From IMG/VR virus record IMGVR_UViG_3300010885_068551, positions 1-20,162 of that record: a DNA stretch of 20,162 nt; one strand, 5' to 3'. The DNA comes from a virus. Under the pieces are notes generated by a model, which was not told where the DNA came from, did not search any database, and saw nothing but the letters and a program-made list of their open reading frames with translations. Below, piece after piece: positions 14,859 to 20,162 of this stretch; the stretch's first letter is position 1; each line of letters opens with the position of its first letter. The position numbers and the translations under genes were made by a program.

Positions 14859-17141
14859 ATGCCTGGAATAAATTTAAAATTACAAGGTCAATTCAAATTT
14901 GACATTTATGATTCCAACAAACAATTAATAAAAAGCTCAGAATTCGTCGATAATTTTATCACAAATACTGGGGTTATTTACCCTTATCATTTTGCGTTTG
15001 CTGATTGTTTTAGATATTTAAGTTTAGGTTCTGGATCCTCACAAAACTCTACAGTTAGAAGTGGACCATATTCAACAACAGAGACAACTGGATTATCCAT
15101 TCCAATTCCTAACTTCTCTTATATTGGAGGAAGGAGTAAATTTGATGCTGGAGTAGAAGGCACATACTACTCTATCCCTGGAGATTTTGGGGCAGGATGT
15201 GGTAACATTCAAAACCCTGATGGCGTAAGTTTAGTAAGACAATGGACTTTGCCAGACAATCTTGGCAATACATTTGTTGGGCCATATAATTTTCAGGAAT
15301 TTATGGTTTCTCCTGGTAGACCATATGTAACTGGACAAAAAGTGGGCGATGAAATTCCTCAATTTTGTCACTGTAATGAGAGTGATGATTATGCAACCGG
15401 TTTAGATTGCTCTGCTGTTAGCGAATATTATGATTGGCTGTCTGATAGATATCTTACTAAAAACACAGAAGAAAGATTAAAAATATGCGAAGCTGAAAAA
15501 GCTTTTGCAAGAATACTCTATCCAATTAGTGTTCCAAATAACTCTGTATTAAATGTTACTTATAAATTAAATATTATTTTTGATACAGGAATAAATTTAA
15601 AGTCTCTATACTATAATAATCCAGATAGTAATGATGGTAATTGGACTAATTATTTAAATTCATATAGTAACATTACTCAGCCTGGAATAAAATTAATTAA
15701 TGATGGCACAATTTCTAAATCTCTTGCTCCAAATCTTAATAAAAGACTTCAGCATTATAATTATACTGGACAAGGGAGAAGATATGTTTTTGAAAACGAA
15801 TATGGGGAATCATTTGTGCCTCCAATGGGTGCCCCGCTTGAGCCATCTAATGTTTTCTTTTTGAATGATTTAAACAATCAAAATATTGCAGTATATCTCT
15901 CCAATGATAACACTGAATTTTTGGTAAGCTATTCTGGCGGCGCATTTTCAGAAGATACTGGTTTATATGAACCTTGGAATCAATATCAATATCAAGATAA
16001 TACAGTTTATTCTTATGGAGAAATTGCTTCTAGCGGCGGTGGGAATTACGAATATATTAATCTTGCGCCATCTAATTCCAGGAGATATATTGAGCTTAAC
16101 GATGAAAATTTTTGGCAATTTTCTGGAACATATAATGTTTATCAGCCATGGAATCAATTGACTCTTTATTTTTCTGGGGACATAGTTACTGATCTCTATC
16201 CGACCCCATTTACATCTGGAGGTATATATTATACTTCTGGGGCATTTAAATATATTTCTGGTAGCCCTTCTGCCAATCATCCAATATATGTAAATGGAGA
16301 TTTATCTATAGGGTATTGGAATGAATTTAAACCTTACAGAAATTATCCAACATTTGTGGCTGGAAAAGTAGATTACTACCCTCCCAATCCAGTTGTTGTA
16401 AGTGGAGATCTTGTTCAAGATGATTCTTATTTATTATACAAATGTTTTACTGATGATTACCCCATTGATGGAAAAGTAACTAGACCATTAACAGATACAG
16501 ATTATTGGTCCTATTATGGACAATCACAAATTGTTCACGCTTTTTGGAGTGGAATAAAACCATTTAGAAACGAAAATTCTGCAACTTTATTAAGCTCAGA
16601 ATATTGGACCAAAAATCCTAATAGCTACAACATAAGGAAAAGTGGGGCTTTTTTACCAAACCCAACAGATGTAACACAATCAATTGTCGGTAATATTCCT
16701 AGTTTCGGCGCAACAAAAGTTGGTAAGCCAATTTTTTCCCCAAAATATATAAATAAAATAGACGCATATAATTATGATGGAGTAAGAACTGGACAAGTAG
16801 TTTATACCTATAATTTTTCTAATTATAAAGGAACTAATCCCCTTTATACCAAAAGTTTTGTTGCCGGATACAAAGATATAACCCTACCAGAAGACGACAA
16901 AGACAGTGTTAATATTGTTCCTTTTTTTGATGCAATATTTTCTGGTACTCCTCCAGCAAAGATTTTTGTGCCAACAATGACTACAGGATATGATATTTTA
17001 GGAAATATCAAAGTGACAATAGATGATCCTGGCAGTACAGATAATTTTTATCTAATTAACCAAACCAACTCCCTTTACCCCATTTTTAATAATGTATTAA
17101 CTTGGACTGTGCCATGCCCACCAGGAACAATAGGGTGCTAA
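14859..17141 (+). CDS. Fibre/adhesin-like virion protein with CBM5/12-like modules, paralog B
   Basis: The chosen start is the ATG at 14859, 7 bp after the previous stop and 11 bp after GGAGG at 14843-14847; an in-frame ATG at 14826 would add 11 residues inside the upstream gene. The 760-aa product mirrors paralog A at FADCFRYLSLGSG (47-59), Cys114-Gly115, PDGVSLVRQWTLP (120-132), EFMVSPG (147-153), LEPS (327-330), and ATKVGKPIFSP (618-628). It differs by a Cys-containing insert (about 165-212; Cys170, 172, 184, 210). It also has a block of aromatic modules (about 372-583), with PWNQ at 372-375 and 429-433, G-D-I-V-like turns, and closing YW or FW pairs. Such modules resemble chitin or carbohydrate-binding domains in phage fibres. 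It ends in CPPGTIGC. Glycan binding on the host surface is inferred. No catalytic site is visible. Confidence 0.75.
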   Translation: MPGINLKLQGQFKFDIYDSNKQLIKSSEFVDNFITNTGVIYPYHFAFADCFRYLSLGSGSSQNSTVRSGPYSTTETTGLSIPIPNFSYIGGRSKFDAGVEGTYYSIPGDFGAGCGNIQNPDGVSLVRQWTLPDNLGNTFVGPYNFQEFMVSPGRPYVTGQKVGDEIPQFCHCNESDDYATGLDCSAVSEYYDWLSDRYLTKNTEERLKICEAEKAFARILYPISVPNNSVLNVTYKLNIIFDTGINLKSLYYNNPDSNDGNWTNYLNSYSNITQPGIKLINDGTISKSLAPNLNKRLQHYNYTGQGRRYVFENEYGESFVPPMGAPLEPSNVFFLNDLNNQNIAVYLSNDNTEFLVSYSGGAFSEDTGLYEPWNQYQYQDNTVYSYGEIASSGGGNYEYINLAPSNSRRYIELNDENFWQFSGTYNVYQPWNQLTLYFSGDIVTDLYPTPFTSGGIYYTSGAFKYISGSPSANHPIYVNGDLSIGYWNEFKPYRNYPTFVAGKVDYYPPNPVVVSGDLVQDDSYLLYKCFTDDYPIDGKVTRPLTDTDYWSYYGQSQIVHAFWSGIKPFRNENSATLLSSEYWTKNPNSYNIRKSGAFLPNPTDVTQSIVGNIPSFGATKVGKPIFSPKYINKIDAYNYDGVRTGQVVYTYNFSNYKGTNPLYTKSFVAGYKDITLPEDDKDSVNIVPFFDAIFSGTPPAKIFVPTMTTGYDILGNIKVTIDDPGSTDNFYLINQTNSLYPIFNNVLTWTVPCPPGTIGC
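15972..16607 (+). repeat. Three to four tandem CBM5/12-like modules within the fibre gene
   Basis: Within the gene starting at 14859, residues about 372-422, 430-490 and 492-554 repeat the pattern P-W/Y-N/R, about 12-15 residues, G-x-I/V, a Tyr-rich strand, then Y/F-W plus an aromatic residue near the end. A shorter fourth unit may run from PFRNE (568) to EYW (581-583). Sequence identity between units is low, but the order of aromatic and Gly positions is kept. The pattern resembles chitin-binding-like modules common in phage fibres. Confidence 0.6.
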
Positions 17142-17200
17142 AAAACATTTTAAAGTGTAATTTTATTTAAATATATATAAGAAAAAGTGTAATATTCAAT
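17142..17200 (+). promoter_or_regulatory. Capsid-operon leader with two GTGTAAT motifs
   Basis: This 59-bp AT-rich gap is the longest in the plus-strand run after 429 and precedes the protease-scaffold gene. It contains AAGTGTAAT twice (17153-17161 and 17185-17193), 32 bp apart, with TATATATAAG between. The block TAATTTTATTTAA (17158-17170) and the start-spanning ATTCAATATG (17194-17203) are shared with the leader of the gene at 429. No Shine-Dalgarno site precedes the ATG. A late promoter for the capsid genes is the simplest reading. TATATAAG resembles T4-type late TATAAATA boxes only loosely. Confidence 0.55.
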
Positions 17201-18817
17201 ATGTTAATTAAGGATTTGCCATTTCATAGTAGTTTTTCTTCCATAGTGAAACCATTGGTTTCGGAAGAGAAGGATAAATTACTTGCTATTGCCTCTTTGC
17301 AAGAATTAAAAAACTTTATTCCTGAAATTGATACAGCAACGAATATTGACCTTCTTCCTATTGCCTTTAATGCCTGCGTTATCAATCGCCCAAATAAAAA
17401 TGGCGATATGATTGACGCAGATACAGCTTTGGCAACTTATAAGCATTTTGTTAATAAGTTTATTGATACTGAACACAATCGCCAAAAAGTAATTGGAGTT
17501 ATCCTTACTGCTTCACTTAGCGAATTTGGCACAGACAGACTTTTATCAGAAAGTGAAGTAATTGGTTCTAGTGAACCATTTAATATCACTTTGGGTGGTA
17601 TTCTTTGGAAAGCTGTTAATTCTGACCTGTGTGATTTAGTAGAGGAATCAAATGACCCTACCTCAACAAACTATCTGTCTGTGTCTGCAAGTTGGGAATT
17701 GGGATTCTCTGGCTACAAAATAGTTGAAATGAGTCAGGGAGAAAAAGATTTTAGTACAGCAAGAATTTTAACCTCTCCAGAAGAAATTGAAGGGGTAACA
17801 AAATATTTAAAAGCTATTGGTGGGTCTGGTGTTAAAGATGGTAAATGTTATTATCGTATGCCAAATAAAGACGTTATCCCTATGGGCATAGGCTTAACAG
17901 AAAAACCTGCCGCCGAAGTTAAAGGCGTAGCCATAAAAGAGGAAAAAAATGATGAAACAAAACAAAATCAGCCAGAAAAATTACCAGAGCAAGTTCAAAA
18001 AGCTTTTGAAGAAAATCAAAATCAAGAAACTATTTCTGAAAGTAAAGAAATTTTTTCACAAGATACAAAAATAAATGTAAAACTAGAAAGAGAATATAAT
18101 ATGAAAATTACGTCAATTGCCGATATAACGGATGAAAATTTGAAACAATGTTCTGCGTCTGCCATTGCAGAATTCGTTTCTTCTGAGCTCAAAAAAGCTA
18201 GTGAATCTTTTTCGAAAGAACAAGCTCAGAAAGAAGATATGCACAAAAAGCTCCAAGAGCAGCATGATAATTTGAACAACACTGTTGCTCAAATGAAAGC
18301 TACAATGGATGCTCTTTCTAAAGAAAAGCAAGATCGTGAAGCAGTTGATACATTCAATGCTCGCATGAATGACACCTGCGCAAAATATGATTTTCCTCAT
18401 GATGTTGCCAAGGTTGTTGCTGATGATTTAAAGTCTTGCGCTGATGAAGCTGCTTATGCCAATTGGCAAGCCAAGGCTGATACTCTTTTCCGCCCATACT
18501 TAAAGAAGGCCAAAGCTGAAGACATGGAAGCTTCTGCCGCCAAAAAGGATGAAGCTAAAGAAGAGAAGACAGAAAAGGTTGATTCCAAGCAAGAGGAAAA
18601 AGAGGAAGCCAAGGCTTCTGAAGTGGTTCAAGAACCAGCTAAGGAACAGACCAAAGAAGAGACAAAAGAAGCCATTGCTTCTGTTGTTGAAGAAGCTTTA
18701 GATAATGCTAAAGAAGAGACAGCAAGTTTGCCCAATTCTTCTAGTGCGACTGCACCAGGATTAAAGGAAAAATTCAAGCAAGCTTTTGCTGAAGAGAATT
18801 TTGTAATCAAATTATAA
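17201..18817 (+). CDS. Prohead protease fused to scaffold protein
   Basis: The 538-aa product combines two assembly functions. Residues about 45-235 look like a prohead serine protease: INRPNKNGDMID (61-72), His92 in DTEHNRQKVIGV as the likely catalytic His, and SVSASWE at 160-166 containing the likely catalytic Ser. This enzyme matures the prohead by cutting scaffold and capsid proteins. A Glu/Gln/Lys-rich linker (about 240-295) leads to Met301, where a scaffold-like region starts: coiled coil about 325-375, then an acidic Lys/Glu/Ala-rich stretch (about 440-515). The arrangement recalls phage lambda C/Nu3, in which a protease gene also yields a shorter scaffold from an internal start. The gene follows a promoter-like leader and precedes the cement and major capsid genes. 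The protease call is good; the exact catalytic Ser is uncertain. Confidence 0.85.
   Translation: MLIKDLPFHSSFSSIVKPLVSEEKDKLLAIASLQELKNFIPEIDTATNIDLLPIAFNACVINRPNKNGDMIDADTALATYKHFVNKFIDTEHNRQKVIGVILTASLSEFGTDRLLSESEVIGSSEPFNITLGGILWKAVNSDLCDLVEESNDPTSTNYLSVSASWELGFSGYKIVEMSQGEKDFSTARILTSPEEIEGVTKYLKAIGGSGVKDGKCYYRMPNKDVIPMGIGLTEKPAAEVKGVAIKEEKNDETKQNQPEKLPEQVQKAFEENQNQETISESKEIFSQDTKINVKLEREYNMKITSIADITDENLKQCSASAIAEFVSSELKKASESFSKEQAQKEDMHKKLQEQHDNLNNTVAQMKATMDALSKEKQDREAVDTFNARMNDTCAKYDFPHDVAKVVADDLKSCADEAAYANWQAKADTLFRPYLKKAKAEDMEASAAKKDEAKEEKTEKVDSKQEEKEEAKASEVVQEPAKEQTKEETKEAIASVVEEALDNAKEETASLPNSSSATAPGLKEKFKQAFAEENFVIKL
18101..18817 (+). CDS. Internal in-frame scaffold protein, nested in the protease gene
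   Basis: An in-frame ATG at 18101 (codon 301 of the larger gene) is preceded by GAAAGAGA at about 18086-18093, at a usable distance for ribosome binding. Translation from here would give a 238-aa free scaffold starting MKITSIADITDEN. It would contain the whole predicted coiled coil (KEQAQKEDMHKKLQEQHDN region) and the acidic Lys/Glu-rich tail, ending in FKQAFAEENFVIKL. Scaffolds guide capsid assembly and are needed in far greater amounts than protease, so an internal start makes sense. Codons in this part appear richer in AAG, GCC and GTT than the protease part. Known precedent: lambda Nu3 inside gene C. Its expression here is inferred; the alternative is that scaffold is made only as a fusion and cut free by the protease. 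Confidence 0.6.
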   Translation: MKITSIADITDENLKQCSASAIAEFVSSELKKASESFSKEQAQKEDMHKKLQEQHDNLNNTVAQMKATMDALSKEKQDREAVDTFNARMNDTCAKYDFPHDVAKVVADDLKSCADEAAYANWQAKADTLFRPYLKKAKAEDMEASAAKKDEAKEEKTEKVDSKQEEKEEAKASEVVQEPAKEQTKEETKEAIASVVEEALDNAKEETASLPNSSSATAPGLKEKFKQAFAEENFVIKL

Positions 18818-18836
18818 AAAAACAAAAGGATAAATT

Positions 18837-19412
18837 ATGCCACTATTAAGACCATTTAGAGATTATAACGAGAAAGATGTAATTAATCTTTACACTTTTT
18901 CTGGACAAACCAGCACAACCCAGATCATCAACAGAGGAACTCTTGTTGCCATCGTGGGCGACGGTTGGAGAAATGATACTGATCCCACAGAATTGATCGG
19001 TAACTACGGTGATTTTAGCGTGAACAATGTTCAGGCTCCACGTTATGGAACGCCTGCCAAAGTAGGTTATGCCGGAACTGGCAGTTACCCAATTGGTATC
19101 ACTCTTTTTGATATTCGTGAACTTGATGAAAACTTGATTCCCCTCAAGTATAACCCTCGCAAAGCTGCTGAATTGGAAGCTTGCATTTCAGGTCAAACTG
19201 TTCCCATCGTTGCTAGAGGTATCTTCCTTTACAGCGGTCTTGCTGGAACTCTTACTCCTGGACAGCCTCTCTATGCTGGTGCATCAGGAACCATCACCCA
19301 AACGCCCGTCACTGGCGTGAGTGGAACTGTTTTAAATAGCTTTGCTATTGTTGGTCAAGTACTTGGAGTAACTGGAGTGGATGGTTCTGCTCTTATCAAG
19401 TTGACCTTGTAA
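18837..19412 (+). CDS. Putative capsid cement/decoration protein
   Basis: The 191-aa product starts MPLLRPFRDYNEKDV and is rich in Gly, Thr and Val, with no signal or membrane segment. It lies directly before the major capsid gene, where many phages encode a small head-stabilising or decoration protein. Landmarks are an early INRGTLVAIV strand, YPIGITLFDIRELDEN (about 85-100), NPRKAAELEACISGQTVPIV (about 106-125), and a Gly/Thr-rich C-terminus with repeated TGV turns. The arrangement resembles small cement proteins seen in this position in large marine phages. AAGGA at 18826-18830, 6 bp before the ATG, is a strong ribosome-binding site. Codon choice is more GC-rich than the fibre genes, fitting high expression. 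The cement role is inferred from position and composition; a minor head protein is the alternative. Confidence 0.65.
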   Translation: MPLLRPFRDYNEKDVINLYTFSGQTSTTQIINRGTLVAIVGDGWRNDTDPTELIGNYGDFSVNNVQAPRYGTPAKVGYAGTGSYPIGITLFDIRELDENLIPLKYNPRKAAELEACISGQTVPIVARGIFLYSGLAGTLTPGQPLYAGASGTITQTPVTGVSGTVLNSFAIVGQVLGVTGVDGSALIKLTL

Positions 19413-19437
19413 TCTTAAATAAAAAGGAAAATCATTT

Positions 19438-20162
19438 ATGGAAATCAAATTAAAAAATACACCAGAGCAGGTTGAGCTTATCAAGGCTATGGGTTCTAAG
19501 AACTCCACTGTTGCCCGTGAAGCCACCGAAGCTATTGCAGCGTTTTTAGCCCCAGTCATCAAGAAAGTTCTCTTGACTGCTGGTACCGCTTCAACAGTTT
19601 ACCGTGATATCGAATTCGACGAAGATTCGGATCCTTCGATCCCATTGGATCTCTTCTACAATGAAGGCGCTGGATATGTTACCGTTTGGAGTCAAACCCA
19701 AGCTGGTGGCATGCCAACCTCTCAAGTTGAAGGCATGAAGGAAGTTAAGTTTGGTACTTACCGTCTTGACTCCGCCGTTTCTTTCAATAAGAAATATGCC
19801 CGTAAGAGCCGTCTTGATGTTATCAGCAAGGCGATTGAACGTATGGTTAACGAAGTTTTGACCAAGCAGGAAAAGAATGCTTGGGCTGTTATTCTCAAAG
19901 CTCTCGCTGAAGCTTATACCCCAGTTTATGCTGGTGGTCAGGCCGTTCAGACAACCTATGGTCATACTGTTACTGGTGCTGACACTGCCTCCAATGCTGG
20001 TGCTGGTAAATTCCTCTTGGCCGATTTGAACAACTTGATTGTTCGTATCAAGAGAATCAATGAGTCATACAGCGGTAACACACCAATTCAGCCATACTCA
20101 AATGGTATCACTGATTTGTATGTTTCCCCTGAAGTTAAAGCTAACATTCGTGCGTTTGCTTA
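19438..20162 (+). CDS. Major capsid protein, C-terminus cut by window edge
   Basis: An ATG at 19438 opens a frame that stays open for 241 codons to the right edge. The product starts MEIKLKNTPEQVELIKAMGS and continues with a helical region (AREATEAIAAFLAPVIKKVL) and a DEDSDPSIPLDLFYNE segment. Later blocks include SQTQAGGMPTSQVEGMKEVKFGTY and SKAIERMVNEVLTKQEKNAW. These features and the gene order (protease-scaffold, cement, capsid) identify an HK97-fold major capsid protein of the type in T4-like or large marine phages. It builds the icosahedral shell; the protease upstream may trim its N-terminus. AAGGA at 19424-19428, 9 bp before the ATG, and GC-richer codons (GCC, ACC, CGT, CTC) fit very high expression. 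Length and C-terminal domain cannot be judged because the gene is truncated by the window edge. Confidence 0.92.
   Translation, partial: MEIKLKNTPEQVELIKAMGSKNSTVAREATEAIAAFLAPVIKKVLLTAGTASTVYRDIEFDEDSDPSIPLDLFYNEGAGYVTVWSQTQAGGMPTSQVEGMKEVKFGTYRLDSAVSFNKKYARKSRLDVISKAIERMVNEVLTKQEKNAWAVILKALAEAYTPVYAGGQAVQTTYGHTVTGADTASNAGAGKFLLADLNNLIVRIKRINESYSGNTPIQPYSNGITDLYVSPEVKANIRAFA

Noticed and set aside
17142-17200. Possible terminator between paralog B and the protease gene
   Set aside because: The gap has T- and A-runs but no GC-rich inverted repeat that I can see, so no terminator is called.
18113-18400. Minus-strand open frame opposite the scaffold region
   Set aside because: It mirrors a well-supported gene with coiled-coil composition, so its Phe/Ile-rich translation is an antisense shadow.
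19332-19965. Minus-strand open frames opposite the cement and major capsid genes
   Set aside because: The sense strand encodes recognisable capsid proteins with good ribosome-binding sites; the antisense frames have none.

Overview
The window is part of the genome of a tailed double-stranded DNA bacteriophage (Caudoviricetes), AT-rich and almost wholly coding. This rests on a canonical late-gene set: large terminase, portal, prohead protease with scaffold, a small putative cement protein, and an HK97-fold-type major capsid protein that runs off the right edge. The head genes look broadly like those of large T4-like or marine myophages. No lysogeny genes, tRNAs, insertion sequences, CRISPR arrays or clear hairpin terminators were seen. 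The host cannot be named from this sequence.

Layout. At the left edge a minus-strand gene (1-361, incomplete) of unknown function is separated by a 67-bp AT-rich gap from a long plus-strand run. The first block (429-5401) is tightly packed: a zinc-ribbon protein with a poly-Asp tract, a sigma-like factor with a Cys-rich insert, a helical protein that may be the small terminase, a C2H2 zinc finger fused to an ERCC4-type nuclease, and the large terminase. The last three genes overlap by 4-8 bp. This block joins likely late-transcription control to DNA packaging.

The second block (5435-17141) mixes head and fibre genes. A collagen-like fibre (825 aa) lies between terminase and portal. After the portal come a 250-aa protein with an exact 18-residue repeat, then two large paralogous fibre or adhesin proteins (1336 and 760 aa). 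The second paralog carries tandem aromatic modules resembling carbohydrate-binding (CBM5/12-like) domains. About 9.6 kb of putative virion-surface genes are thus interleaved with the head-assembly genes.

The third block (17201-end) is head morphogenesis: a 538-aa protease-scaffold fusion with a likely internal scaffold start at 18101, a 191-aa putative cement or decoration protein, and the major capsid protein. The last two genes have stronger Shine-Dalgarno sites and visibly more GC-rich codons, as expected for very abundant products.

The short gaps before the genes at 5435, 10841 and 17201 each hold GTGTAAT (twice before 17201). The leaders of the genes at 429 and 17201 also share a 13-bp block and a 10-bp block at nearly the same spacing. 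These are the best candidates for a phage-specific late promoter or leader system, possibly served by the encoded sigma-like factor. Together with the 18-residue repeat protein and the paralogous adhesins, they are the most novel-looking content of the window.
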